The notes: generated from the sequence alone by a model not told the origin. Numbered from the stretch's first letter, positions 1 through 7,614 are shown. The stretch is 64,000 bases of DNA from Flavobacterium frigoris (GCF_900111075.1 NZ_FOFZ01000003.1:310001-374000), one strand, 5' to 3'. Translations and numbers: made by a program.

Positions 1-931
1 TTTCTTTAATTTTATCTATTAAGTTATAGAATTCAGAATCATTTTTATTTATGTCAGCTTTATTTTCATATCTAGTAATTTGCTCTCTAATTTCTATAGT
101 TTCAACATTTTGAAAATATACGTTTATATTATTACCTGCCCATATATCGTGTTCTTCTTCATACCAAATTCCTGAATCATGCCACTCGCCATAAAACTGA
201 ACGGCATTTTTTATTCGAAAACCTTTTAATCCTTCATCAGAACCCAATATTGTTATTTTGGACTCATTAGGAAAAAAACCGGTCACCTCTTTATCTACAA
301 TATATGAATCAAAAGAATCTAAATAAAGCTTTTTAAAAGTATCAAAGAATATAATTACATTATCGATTTTTGGATTTAAAAAAGTATCAATATTAAACCA
401 AGATCTTCCAACTCCGCCAATTGAGATTGTTTCTGAATCATGCATTTTGTAATCTTCATCACTTAAAGAATAAGCAGAATGGAAATATGTATTTCTTATT
501 TCTTTATGATGATTGTCATTAAAAAAAGCTATGATATTTCGTTTTCCTGCGTCATCTAATAACTCGACAAGGAAATCCTGTTTTTCACCGATTCCTAATA
601 GGCGTTCATATTTTTTTGTTTTCCAAAATAAATATGAAGAGCCTTTTTGTCCAAGCTTGATTTTGCAAAGACTTCCGATAATATTATAAAAATCACTGTT
701 TTCAAAAAAAGTTGAATAGATTAATGTACCAACTCTAGTCTTTTCTTTATCAGAATGTATAGTATATAATTGTTTGTAAAATTCTATTGCTTCAAACCAC
801 TCATGCAAATTTGTGGTTAACTTTTTCGTACCCATTCCTTTGTAATTGATAAGTATCAATACAAAATCAAACTCACTTTTTTGCTTTGCTTCCTCAAAGA
901 GTGAAGTTAAATCATTAATTACATCTTGCAT
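1..931 (-). CDS. hypothetical protein with HEPN-like motif, 3' end off the left edge
   Basis: An open minus-strand frame starts at ATG 931 and stays open to base 1, about 310 codons, so the C-terminus lies outside the window. The product is soluble-looking, acidic and aromatic-rich, and I do not recognise its family. Residues 145-152 read EIRNTYFH; the R146-N147-x3-H151 arrangement resembles the Rx4-6H motif of HEPN ribonucleases and of proteins with an IRNAFxHS signature. It lies at the edge of a defence island, on the same strand as the Kiwa-like pair, separated from it by a terminator and a repeat. A role in RNA cleavage during phage defence is inference. The reading frame itself is strongly supported by its length. 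Confidence 0.7.
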   Translation of the reverse strand, partial: MQDVINDLTSLFEEAKQKSEFDFVLILINYKGMGTKKLTTNLHEWFEAIEFYKQLYTIHSDKEKTRVGTLIYSTFFENSDFYNIIGSLCKIKLGQKGSSYLFWKTKKYERLLGIGEKQDFLVELLDDAGKRNIIAFFNDNHHKEIRNTYFHSAYSLSDEDYKMHDSETISIGGVGRSWFNIDTFLNPKIDNVIIFFDTFKKLYLDSFDSYIVDKEVTGFFPNESKITILGSDEGLKGFRIKNAVQFYGEWHDSGIWYEEEHDIWAGNNINVYFQNVETIEIREQITRYENKADINKNDSEFYNLIDKIKE

Positions 932-1061
932 ATCGATAGTTATATTGTTATTACCGGAATATTGTTGATAATTACCGTAACTTGTTTATACCAGCCACAA
1001 AATAGCTACAATCCACCCAAATTAGGTTGGGTTTGTTCGAAAAAATACCTTTTTACTATAG

Positions 1062-1109
1062 CAAACCTACAAAACCATTTATACTATTCTTTACGGTTTC
1101 CCACATTAT
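1062..1109 (+). repeat. 48-base dispersed repeat, copy 1
   Basis: This stretch matches 6767-6814 at 42 of 48 positions with no gaps. Its core ATTCTTTACGGTTTCCCACA continues to 22 identical bases at 44351-44372. In the first two copies it lies just beyond the terminator that closes a minus-strand defence transcription unit. No coding potential was seen. Confidence 0.75.
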
Positions 1110-1134
1110 CAGAAAAAAATAAAATGTATATTAA

Positions 1135-1156
1135 AAAAGATGTCTAAGCATCTTTT
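1135..1156 (-). terminator. rho-independent terminator after kwaB
   Basis: An 8-bp perfect stem, AAAAGATG (1135-1142) with CATCTTTT (1149-1156), has a 6-base loop. On the minus strand it ends in a run of U, so it probably ends the kwaA-kwaB transcript. Similar AAGATGC-type terminators occur at 3103, 4298 and 6841. Confidence 0.65.
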
Positions 1157-1255
1157 CCTTCATAGTATTATTTCAGTCTCAAAAATCCGCAGCTTAAAAC
1201 CAGTACTTTTTAAACTGCCTCAGGTTTCCTTCAATACAAGTTTCATTATTAGCTT

Positions 1256-1287
1256 TTCAAGCCCAACGAAGCCTTAACTGTTAGCGG
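1256..1287 (-). other. attC-like half site after kwaB
   Basis: Nine bases after the kwaB stop, the minus strand reads CCGCTAACAGTTAAGGCTTC. The GCTAAC core resembles the site that begins the better-preserved attC-like element at 43084-43207. No matching partner site was found upstream of kwaA, so this is at best a degraded cassette end. The rest of the 932-1295 gap holds only the terminator and the 48-base repeat. Confidence 0.3.
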
Positions 1288-1295
1288 TATGCTTT

Positions 1296-2267
1296 TTAAT
1301 TATTTTCAACTTCATTCTCTTCCTCTACTTCAATACCATCTTTTGCTAAACTATCATAATACAGTTTTGTCAGTTCCGAAGTTAGCAAGTCATCATTTAA
1401 TATTTTAATTAGTAAATCTTTTGAAACACGAGTATCTAAATTAAATTGAGTACCTTCTGGATTATATCTCATTTTCTTTTTAGTGAGAGGATGATTTTTC
1501 GCGAAATTTATTATGTCTGCTACTGGAATGTTAAGCTTTATTACAGGAGAGAATTTTGCAACTTTAGTAAGCTTTCTAGCAAAACTAACATTGTTAACTA
1601 ATTCATTTAAGCTATCAATGTTTGCAACAATTTGCATATCATTAATTGCCTCAATACTTAATAAAGCTTCTCGTGTTATCACATCGTGAAATCCAAAACT
1701 TCTTTCAATTGATGCTAAATCTATAATTATGATCTCACCAGCAATTCTCATTACTTGAAACTTCGCAGTAATTCTTAAAAGCTGATCTTCAAACTTTTCA
1801 AGTCTTTGATTTGATTTTTTAAATATATGTCCACCTCTTCCAATTACTTCAACAGGAGATAACTTTTTATACAAGGTCAATTCGTTATTGTCATCTGCGA
1901 GTAAAATGACTAAAGACTTGATTGATGAAAGTTGGCTTACCTGAAAATCAAAAGTTTGTAAATTATCATTTCCAATAACACTTTCCAAAAGTTCTAATTC
2001 TTCAGGTATTTCCAAATCATATTGATAAAAACATTTTCCTCTTTCATCTGCTGCTGAAAGTTGTAAAATAGTGTAGTCGTTTTTGGCTATTATAAAATTA
2101 TTAATTCCATCAATAAATATTTGTTTGATTTCAGGTAAATCATCAGCTTTAATATCCAATTTTTTTGGTTCATCTTCATCCTCAACATTAGCATAAATAA
2201 TTATCTGCAATTCGCCTTGAGGATTGTTAATAAAAGCTAGGGCATTGTCTAATTCAATTTTAGTCAT
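1296..2267 (-). CDS. kwaB: KwaB-like Kiwa anti-phage protein (DUF4868)
   Basis: This 323-residue soluble protein matches what I know of the DUF4868 family, the KwaB partner of Kiwa. It has an N-terminal beta-rich region, a central FQVMRIAGEIIIIDLASIE stretch (about residues 171-189) followed by an FGF and an ITREALLSIEAI helix, and an acidic C-terminal tail (EVEEENEVENN). Its start overlaps the last 8 bases of the membrane-protein gene upstream, which indicates translational coupling. In Kiwa, KwaA is a membrane sensor and KwaB a cytoplasmic, DNA-binding effector; that role is taken from the family. The length is close to the usual 310-320 residues. The call rests on motif recognition together with the KwaA-like neighbour. 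Confidence 0.75.
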   Translation of the reverse strand: MTKIELDNALAFINNPQGELQIIIYANVEDEDEPKKLDIKADDLPEIKQIFIDGINNFIIAKNDYTILQLSAADERGKCFYQYDLEIPEELELLESVIGNDNLQTFDFQVSQLSSIKSLVILLADDNNELTLYKKLSPVEVIGRGGHIFKKSNQRLEKFEDQLLRITAKFQVMRIAGEIIIIDLASIERSFGFHDVITREALLSIEAINDMQIVANIDSLNELVNNVSFARKLTKVAKFSPVIKLNIPVADIINFAKNHPLTKKKMRYNPEGTQFNLDTRVSKDLLIKILNDDLLTSELTKLYYDSLAKDGIEVEEENEVENN

Positions 2268-2844
2268 TTGAGTTTACTTTAGTTGCGTAATATATTCTTT
2301 CGTCAAGTTTATAATATTTTACTCTATCTTCTTTTTCAATTAAGTCTTTACTAATTAAAATTTTATTTTGTCTAGTTTCTCCATTTCGAAATTCTCCAGA
2401 AACTTTATAAATACGGAAATTTAATATAGCTAGCGTTGGGTTCGCATAAAACAAATCTGTTCTTATATATATAGAACCAATAACAAAAAGAATAATTAAA
2501 AAGGCGAATATATATCTTAGATTATCGAATTGAAAGCATACCAACGGAATTATGTATGTCGTTAAAAAGGTTAAATGTTCATAATCAATCTTTTCAATTT
2601 CTTTTACTTTAAATGAAAGTTCTGGAGTTCCTTTGATTTGATGTATAAAGTCTCGATACGAAATGTAGCCGATTGTCAGCGCAATTAGGCAAAAAATTGG
2701 GATTATATTATTTACTGCAAGAAATCGCCATCCGACAAAAACTGCATTTAATGAAACGTCAAGTGGTATTTTGGCTGTAATTAAAATTATTAGAACAAAA
2801 AGAAGCCAAAGTGATAATAAGAATAAGCCTATTTTTCTAATCAT
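2260..2844 (-). CDS. kwaA: KwaA-like Kiwa membrane protein
   Basis: This 194-residue protein has four hydrophobic segments, about residues 5-24, 47-62, 92-104 and 109-127, which is the four-helix layout of KwaA. The signatures LTFLTTYIIPLVCF (92-105) and YANPTLAILNFRIYKV (about 133-148) fit the KwaA family as I recall it. In Kiwa the protein sits in the inner membrane and is thought to sense phage attachment, then hand over to KwaB. The gene is first in the pair and overlaps kwaB by 8 bases. The 160 bases before it contain a GCCTATAACCAG sequence (2893-2904) that could be another recombination remnant. The alternative is an unrelated membrane protein, but size, topology and partner all agree with Kiwa. 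Confidence 0.72.
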   Translation of the reverse strand: MIRKIGLFLLSLWLLFVLIILITAKIPLDVSLNAVFVGWRFLAVNNIIPIFCLIALTIGYISYRDFIHQIKGTPELSFKVKEIEKIDYEHLTFLTTYIIPLVCFQFDNLRYIFAFLIILFVIGSIYIRTDLFYANPTLAILNFRIYKVSGEFRNGETRQNKILISKDLIEKEDRVKYYKLDERIYYATKVNSND

Positions 2845-3000
2845 TAATATTGATTTTGTTTGTTATTGAATTCTCGATTTCTGCTGTAAGCTTGCCTATA
2901 ACCAGTATTTAACCTCAACAAGTAACCCTTTTTTAAAGTTTTACTACAACGTAAGCTATATATACTAGTTCGTAAATAAAGGCTTTTTTAACTATTGTTA

Positions 3001-3023
3001 CAATACCCACTTTTAGTGATATT
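3001..3023 (+). repeat. 23-base palindromic intergenic repeat, copy 1
   Basis: This sequence has the core ACCCACTTTTAGTGATATT, in which CACT-TTT-AGTG is an inverted repeat. It is identical over 23 bases to 44287-44309 and, in reverse complement, to 56616-56638. A weaker version lies near 25348-25367. All copies are intergenic, and a sequence like GTAAATAAA or TATTTACGA lies 20-35 bases away. Confidence 0.8.
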
Positions 3024-3102
3024 ACTAAAAGTGTAGGAAGTAAAAGTATTCCATAATAATTTTAATTCTTAACGGGCTTTCACTAAAACAAAACGCATAA
3101 AA

Positions 3103-3125
3103 AAAGACACCTCATCAGGATCTTT
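3103..3125 (-). terminator. terminator after small membrane ORF
   Basis: The AAAGA/TCTTT stem with a bulged CCT/AGG extension is followed on the minus strand by seven U residues. It directly follows the stop of the 40-residue ORF and is related to the hairpins at 4298 and 6841. Confidence 0.5.
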
Positions 3126-3248
3126 CTATCCCTTCCCCCTACTCCTCCAATTACCATTTTTATCATACCCCCTCATAAACTCATATATCTTCCCTCTTAT
3201 ATATGCTCCCAGTGGGACAATCAAAATCACTATCTCATACCATTCCAT
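3126..3248 (-). CDS. 40-residue membrane miniprotein, MEWYEIVI type
   Basis: ATG 3248 to TAG 3126 encodes 40 residues starting MEWYEIVILIVPLGAYIRGK: one hydrophobic N-terminal helix, then a basic tail rich in Arg, Lys and Gly. The first eight residues are identical to a second miniprotein at 6863-6988, which is also on the minus strand and also ends in a terminator. That conservation at the protein level is the main reason to believe it is translated. It lies about 280 bases upstream of kwaA. The function is unknown; a toxin, a membrane anchor or a leader peptide are all possible. The rest of 2845-3635 holds only the 23-base repeat and AT-rich sequence with no gene I can support. Confidence 0.55.
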   Translation of the reverse strand: MEWYEIVILIVPLGAYIRGKIYEFMRGYDKNGNWRSRGKG

Positions 3249-3635
3249 ACCTCAAATATAGAAAGTATAGGATTTTCTTTTTTAGCAAGAAATCAAAAAC
3301 TCCTCCGCAGCATCTTTTCCTATATAATCCGATCGCAATAATTCAATCACAAATCCAAAAATCTGGCATTCGATTAGCCGCTATATTAAACTCCGCTTCC
3401 AAGTTATAAGATACACAGATAAAAAACGCCTATAGTAACAAACACAATTACTATTATTCTTTCATAAATTAATCTTGATGGAGAAATATGTTAGTTTCTA
3501 TAAAAGGTATTATATTGATGGATTTTTTTTTTGAATTGTTAAATGTTGATTGATAATTTTTATTTGCAAAAATTTTATTAAATTCTAATGGAAATAAATT
3601 TTTAATTATAAATTCGAAAAATATAAATGGTGATA

Positions 3636-4193
3636 CTAACTTCGACATTGGTAATCTAATATTACTACTTTGGAATTCTCTCTAACTTTAAAAACGATTC
3701 CATCCATCCAAACAATGAGATAAGTGGCTTCCAGGGGTCTGTTTTTCCAAGTTATTATATCATCGGTAATGCGATCAGTGATTCTTGAAATAGTGGATGT
3801 AGTGATATTAAAATCGTAGAGTTCTCTTATCTGTTCTTCAATATCACTCTTACTCATCCATTTAGCGTACAGTGAAATAATAACATTTTCAACACCATCT
3901 GTTGCACTTTCTCTTTTCTTAACAATCATGGGGCTAAAAGAGCTATCACGATCACGTGGAACTTGTATCTCTGTTTCACCTAAAGTGGTTTTTAGTTTCT
4001 TTTTTGTATAGCCATTTCTTAAGTTATTGGCCTTGCTTTTTTGATGCTTTTCATAGTCTAAATGAGCATCTAACTCACCTTCAATAATTTTTTCAATATC
4101 ACGTTTGTGAAGTTATTCTAAAAAATTAGTGAGTTCTGGACCGTTTCTAAATTGCTTTAAAAAATCTTCGTTTAAAATGTCTTCTGGTTTCAT
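3636..4193 (-). pseudogene. IS256-family transposase remnant
   Basis: From ATG 4193 the minus frame encodes the N-terminus of an IS256-family (MULE-type) transposase: MKPEDILNEDFLKQF, then GYTKKKLKTTLGE, IQVPRDRDSSFSP and YLIVWMDGIVFKVRENSK. An in-frame TAA interrupts it after about 27 codons (GPELTNFLE-stop-LHKRDIEKII). Homology ends near residue 177, just after VRENSK, at about 3660, where the frame runs into unrelated sequence and stops. A full-length enzyme has about 400 residues, so the catalytic centre is mostly gone. The gene is dead by both a nonsense change and a 3' deletion. Confidence 0.85.
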
Positions 4194-4284
4194 AAGTGTA
4201 TAAAAGTTAAATTTAATAAATAAAAAAATCTCAGGTCAACTAATAACCTGAGATTTTAAAACTTACACATTATGAGACAGTGCC
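3660..4284 (-). mobile_element. truncated IS256-family insertion sequence
   Basis: The outer end at 4284 reads GGCACTGTCTCATAATGTG on the minus strand, a terminal inverted repeat of the IS256 kind. The other end is missing: the element stops inside the transposase at about 3660. It inserted 14 bases beyond the terminator at 4298-4319, which itself seems intact. Confidence 0.7.
4225..4257. terminator. hairpin inside the IS end
   Basis: A 12-bp perfect stem, AAAATCTCAGGT with ACCTGAGATTTT, has a 9-base loop and lies between the IS end and the transposase start. Such a hairpin can block transcription entering the IS from outside. Confidence 0.6.
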
Positions 4285-4297
4285 TTATAAAATAAAA

Positions 4298-4319
4298 AAA
4301 GACACCTCTCAGCATCTTT
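4298..4319 (-). terminator. terminator after the GHKL ATPase unit
   Basis: The minus strand reads AAAGATGCTGAGAGGTGTCTTT followed by a U run. The outer AAAGA/TCTTT pairs. The sequence is almost the same as the terminator at 6838-6861. Confidence 0.55.
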
Positions 4320-4391
4320 ATTAATATCTATAAACGTAGCTGTTATAATACCTTCTCTAACCAGAAACCTTTTAAAATCCTATTATCAAAA

Positions 4392-4499
4392 TTAAAAAGT
4401 CCTCAAGCCCCACAAGCTAATAATAATAATAATATAATAGATAATATTCAACAACAACTTCTTGCTTGGGCTTTCAGAACACGCGCCCGTCTTATTCAT
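4392..4499 (-). CDS. possible 35-residue membrane peptide
   Basis: ATG 4499 to TAA 4392 encodes 35 residues with a strongly hydrophobic middle (LLLNIIYYIIIIISLWGL). It starts 15 bases after the stop of the GHKL ATPase gene and is followed by a terminator of the same type as the two MEWYEIVI miniproteins. It shares no clear sequence with them, so the support is position, composition and terminator only. After the stop, the +1 frame stays protein-like for about 15 codons (FDNRILKGFWLEKVL), which could mean a frameshifted longer gene. Confidence 0.3.
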   Translation of the reverse strand: MNKTGACSESPSKKLLLNIIYYIIIIISLWGLRTF

Positions 4500-4513
4500 T
4501 ATAGACAATTCCC

Positions 4514-6547
4514 TTATACAGCTACTTTTTTTAAAGTAGAACTGGTTTTTCCAAATTCAATATTTTCAAAGTCTCGTTTAGCTTTATCTTGTACATCTAT
4601 GTCTTTTGTTTCTAATACGTTTGCCATATATTTCAACTTTCTTTTTACATTTTCAATTAAATCCGACCAATTCATAATCCATATTTCAATATTTTTGTTT
4701 TCATTTCTAAAATAGAAATAAGGGTTGTCCTCATTTTTCTGTCTTCCCGTTATGTCGAATTGTGCGTCACTATTTATTCCTGAACTAATTAATAAAATTT
4801 TATAATTTATATTTTTACTTAAAGCATTTAATTTTTCAATTTCTCGTGCATATTTCATTACTTGTCCAATTTCTTTAGGGCTAATTTTTACTTTTGGTGC
4901 TTTTAACTCAACTATTAAAACTTCTCGTTTTTTATGGTCAATTATACGTTCGTTATACATGAACAGATCTGTAATCGATTTTACAGTTCTTTCAGTAATT
5001 TCAATTGAATTATTATCAGCTTTACTAGGCTTATATACTAAATAATCATCCCGTAATTGAGTTAAATTTTTCTCTAAATTCTTATCAGATAATAATTTTG
5101 TTGTCTCATTATATTCTTCTCCAAAAACCCAAAGCATCTTTTCTAAAAATTTGTGGAGTTCTTTTCTTTCTTTTACATTTTTAGAAATTTCGCTATAAAC
5201 TAATTTTTCAAGAAATTCAATATCTTCTATTTTTGAAGAAACTTTATCTGAAAATTCAATAATATTTTCAAGATCTGTTTTTTCTAATAAATCAGAAAAT
5301 TTTGAAATCATTTTACTATTAAGCTTTAAGATACTTCCTAATATTTTGTTTAATTCTCCGTTAGATATAGTTCTATCGATTAGAGGGTATATTATTTCTC
5401 GTAGTTTATTGTTTTCATTTAAAATATGGTATTTATCTTCAACTAAGTATGCTAATTTATCAAACAGAATTACTTTTGATTTAGAGCTTGATTTTATTTT
5501 ATATGGATAATATTCATCCCCCTTTAGTTTGTCAGAAAAATTATCAAATTCTATATTTCGTTCTCTGTAAAAATCATTTAAATTTTCTTTAATAAATTCT
5601 CTATATTTTTTCCAGTTATCATCCAAGTCATCTAAGTCAATATTTCTATAAATATCGGCAGATAATGTCGCTGATGCAATATATATAAACCAGCCTCCAA
5701 TTTTTGGACTTAACCAACTCGCATCATATTCAAACCCGTTTGCTATTGTGTTTAATCCAGCATTTTGTGTTGTTAAAAAGACTTTTATTTTTTCATATTT
5801 TTTTATCTGCATAAAGTCAAAAAGAATTTTATGAACTTTACCTTTTGTATCAGTATAATCGAATATTTTCTTAATTGGCTTATTTAACACAAAATCATTT
5901 GGGTTTATATTTTTACCATTAATGCAAAATTTTATATCGTTATTGAAAATTTTGAGTGGATAACGTTCGAAAATTGCATCTGCAATATTAGTACTCAAAA
6001 ATTTATCAATTATTTTCTTTTTGGGTTCATTATCAGTTATGTTCGAATCATACAAGTTTGAGATTGTTACTTTGTAATAAGGATTATGATTATTTCCTTT
6101 TAGGATTTTTTCTTTTGTATCTATTTCAACTTCTGATACATTAATGTTTTTTCCAAAACTATCAAAAGTTAATGGAATATATACTTTTGTAAAATTATTA
6201 TTTTCCTTAGAATAAGAAACTGTTTCAATTTCAACTTTTTGTCCAATTTGAAATGAAGCAAATCTACCAATTCCTTTTCCTCCATCTTTATTTGCTGTTC
6301 CTATATCTAATAATTTTCGTTCAATATCAGAAATATGAACTCCAACACCGTCATCTTTAATAGTGATTTTTTTGATAATAAGAGGGTGTATTTCTTCATC
6401 CGAAGTATAATCTATATCGATCCAAATATTTTTACTTTTTGCCTGAATAGAATTATTCATAAGTTCACAAAATGCTGTGAAAGTACTTATATAATTAGCA
6501 AATAATTCATTTACTAATCTTGAGTTCGTTGTTAATTTTCTATTCAT
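4514..6547 (-). CDS. GHKL ATPase with C-terminal PD-(D/E)XK-like domain
   Basis: This 677-residue protein starts with a GHKL (Hsp90/MORC/MutL-type) ATPase domain. The N-box is CELMNNSIQA (E28, N32), motif G1 is DDGVGV (65-70) and motif G2 is GGKGIGRFA (89-97). A long helical middle follows (about 330-530). The C-terminal part has a PD-(D/E)XK-like core, VLIVELKAP with E547-x-K549, followed by IGQVMKYAREI with Q562. The layout suggests an ATP-gated clamp attached to a nuclease. It lies between Kiwa, an IS remnant and an XRE regulator, typical of a stand-alone defence gene. I cannot match it to a named system. Both domain calls come from visible motifs; the defence role is inference. Confidence 0.75.
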   Translation of the reverse strand: MNRKLTTNSRLVNELFANYISTFTAFCELMNNSIQAKSKNIWIDIDYTSDEEIHPLIIKKITIKDDGVGVHISDIERKLLDIGTANKDGGKGIGRFASFQIGQKVEIETVSYSKENNNFTKVYIPLTFDSFGKNINVSEVEIDTKEKILKGNNHNPYYKVTISNLYDSNITDNEPKKKIIDKFLSTNIADAIFERYPLKIFNNDIKFCINGKNINPNDFVLNKPIKKIFDYTDTKGKVHKILFDFMQIKKYEKIKVFLTTQNAGLNTIANGFEYDASWLSPKIGGWFIYIASATLSADIYRNIDLDDLDDNWKKYREFIKENLNDFYRERNIEFDNFSDKLKGDEYYPYKIKSSSKSKVILFDKLAYLVEDKYHILNENNKLREIIYPLIDRTISNGELNKILGSILKLNSKMISKFSDLLEKTDLENIIEFSDKVSSKIEDIEFLEKLVYSEISKNVKERKELHKFLEKMLWVFGEEYNETTKLLSDKNLEKNLTQLRDDYLVYKPSKADNNSIEITERTVKSITDLFMYNERIIDHKKREVLIVELKAPKVKISPKEIGQVMKYAREIEKLNALSKNINYKILLISSGINSDAQFDITGRQKNEDNPYFYFRNENKNIEIWIMNWSDLIENVKRKLKYMANVLETKDIDVQDKAKRDFENIEFGKTSSTLKKVAV

Positions 6548-6766
6548 TTTAATTTAAGCTTTTTGATTCTCGTATATACAAATGTTTTAGCTATACCCTA
6601 TAAGGGATTTCGAAGCACTTACATTTCAATATATTACTTTTTTAAAGTATTTACATTTACTTACTAATTCACTACTTAAGTCCCTATACACCTTGCTTTT
6701 AACTTTAAAACTGAGTAGCTTCCCTATTACAGCAGATACGCTTAGTTCAATTTGAGTACTATTTCC

Positions 6767-6814
6767 CAAACCTACAAAACCGTTTCTAAAATTCTTTACG
6801 ATTTCCTACATTAT
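6767..6814 (+). repeat. 48-base dispersed repeat, copy 2
   Basis: This copy matches 1062-1109 at 42 of 48 positions. It lies beyond the terminator of the second MEWYEIVI miniprotein, in the 6548-6862 gap upstream of the GHKL ATPase gene. Apart from the repeat and the terminator I see nothing else in that gap. Confidence 0.75.
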
Positions 6815-6837
6815 ATAAAAAAAAATTATCTTTAAAA

Positions 6838-6861
6838 AAAAAGATGCCTCTCAGCATCTTA
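6838..6861 (-). terminator. terminator after second miniprotein
   Basis: The perfect 7-bp stem AAGATGC (6841-6847) with GCATCTT (6854-6860) has loop CTCTCA and is followed on the minus strand by a long U run. It directly follows the stop at 6863. Confidence 0.75.
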
Positions 6862-6862
6862 C

Positions 6863-6988
6863 TTATTTATACTTTTTTTTGAATGAATCATTGTGATATT
6901 TATTCTTTTGAAAGTCTTTATACTTCATATAGATAAATACTCCTACAATCCATATTAGAATGCCAATTACGATTTCATACCATTCCAT
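6863..6988 (-). CDS. 41-residue membrane miniprotein, MEWYEIVI type
   Basis: ATG 6988 to TAA 6863 encodes 41 residues. The start MEWYEIVIGILIWIVGVFIY forms one hydrophobic helix and is followed by a Lys-rich tail (MKYKDFQKNKYHN and so on). The first eight residues match the miniprotein at 3126-3248 exactly, while the rest differs, which suggests a real family under coding constraint. It lies 40 bases downstream of the XRE gene on the same strand and may be co-transcribed with it. The function is unknown. Confidence 0.6.
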   Translation of the reverse strand: MEWYEIVIGILIWIVGVFIYMKYKDFQKNKYHNDSFKKKYK

Positions 6989-7028
6989 GATGAATATTTT
7001 TGAATTCTTTTAATACTTAAAGATTTAA

Positions 7029-7253
7029 TTATTCAAATAGCACCTTAATATTTACTTTTAAAGCTTTTGCTATTTTGGCAAGAGTATTAACTGTTGGATT
7101 ACTTTTCCCTTTTTCGATTCTTCTAATCTGATTTTCTGACATACCTATTTCAATAGATAGCTTGAATTGAGAAAAATCTGTTGTTTCTTCTCTAATTCTC
7201 CTTATGGTAGCCCCAAGTGTAATCTGTACCTTATTTAATTCTTTTTCTTCCAC
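7029..7253 (-). CDS. XRE-family helix-turn-helix regulator
   Basis: This 74-residue protein is essentially one HTH_3/XRE domain. Residues 12-72 include LGATIRRIREE, FSQFKLSIEIGMSENQIRRIE (the two-helix DNA-reading unit) and the closing KGKSNPTVNTLAKIAKALKV. The start codon is GTG at 7253; no upstream ATG is in frame. A perfect 18-bp palindrome 33 bases upstream is the likely operator, so autoregulation is probable. The 41-residue membrane miniprotein follows on the same strand. Small regulators of this kind often control a neighbouring defence or toxin gene; whether its target is the GHKL ATPase or the miniprotein cannot be told from sequence. Confidence 0.85.
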   Translation of the reverse strand: MEEKELNKVQITLGATIRRIREETTDFSQFKLSIEIGMSENQIRRIEKGKSNPTVNTLAKIAKALKVNIKVLFE

Positions 7254-7286
7254 TTGATAAATTTGCGTTATAAAAAAATATTAATC

Positions 7287-7304
7287 CCACACATATATGT
7301 GTGG
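7287..7304. promoter_or_regulatory. 18-bp perfect palindrome, probable XRE operator
   Basis: CCACACATATATGTGTGG is a perfect dyad (9 + 9) located 33 bases upstream of the GTG start of the XRE gene. XRE regulators bind such dyads, so it is the best candidate for an autoregulatory operator. Confidence 0.6.
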
Positions 7305-7391
7305 TATAGTATTTTTTTATTATATTTGTTTTTGAATACATATATTTGCGATTCTTCATATAAAATATTTGAAGCATTCGCTTAGAATCTC

Positions 7392-7496
7392 GACTTTGAA
7401 AACTGGTAATTTTTGCAACGAGAAGATAAGTAAGATGCTCACGTCCCATGGCGTGGGCTCACTTATTGTTGCAGGGTATACCAGTACCTCAAAGTC
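7392..7496 (-). other. 105-base multi-helix inverted repeat, candidate structured RNA
   Basis: Successive arms pair across this stretch: GACTTTGA (7392) with TCAAAGTC (7489), ACTGGTA (7402) with TACCAGT (7479), TGCAAC (7414) with GTTGCA (7468), ATAAGT (7426) with ACTTAT (7461) and CACG (7440) with CGTG (7452), closed by loop TCCCATGG. Internal bulges separate the arms, as in a folded RNA or a REP-like cruciform. No U run follows on either strand, so it is not a simple terminator, and the transcribed strand is unknown. Confidence 0.55.
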
Positions 7497-7614
7497 AATA
7501 AGCTGAGTTCCATGCCTTTTTTTATATCCATTATTTTGGCCAAACTCACTTACATTCTTAGCACTGCCTCTTCCTTTTTAGTCTCGCAATACCATTAATT
7601 ATTTGAATTAGTTT

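Noticed and set aside
926..1147. 73-residue plus-strand frame
   Set aside because: It starts at TTG inside the opposite-strand gene start, runs through a dispersed repeat and a terminator, and lacks protein-like composition.
3203..3409. 68-residue plus-strand frame
   Set aside because: It lies antisense over the conserved MEWYEIVI miniprotein and has no motif or ribosome-binding site.
7231..7449. 72-residue minus-strand frame
   Set aside because: It spans the operator palindrome and half of the long hairpin; it is a shadow of structured non-coding DNA.
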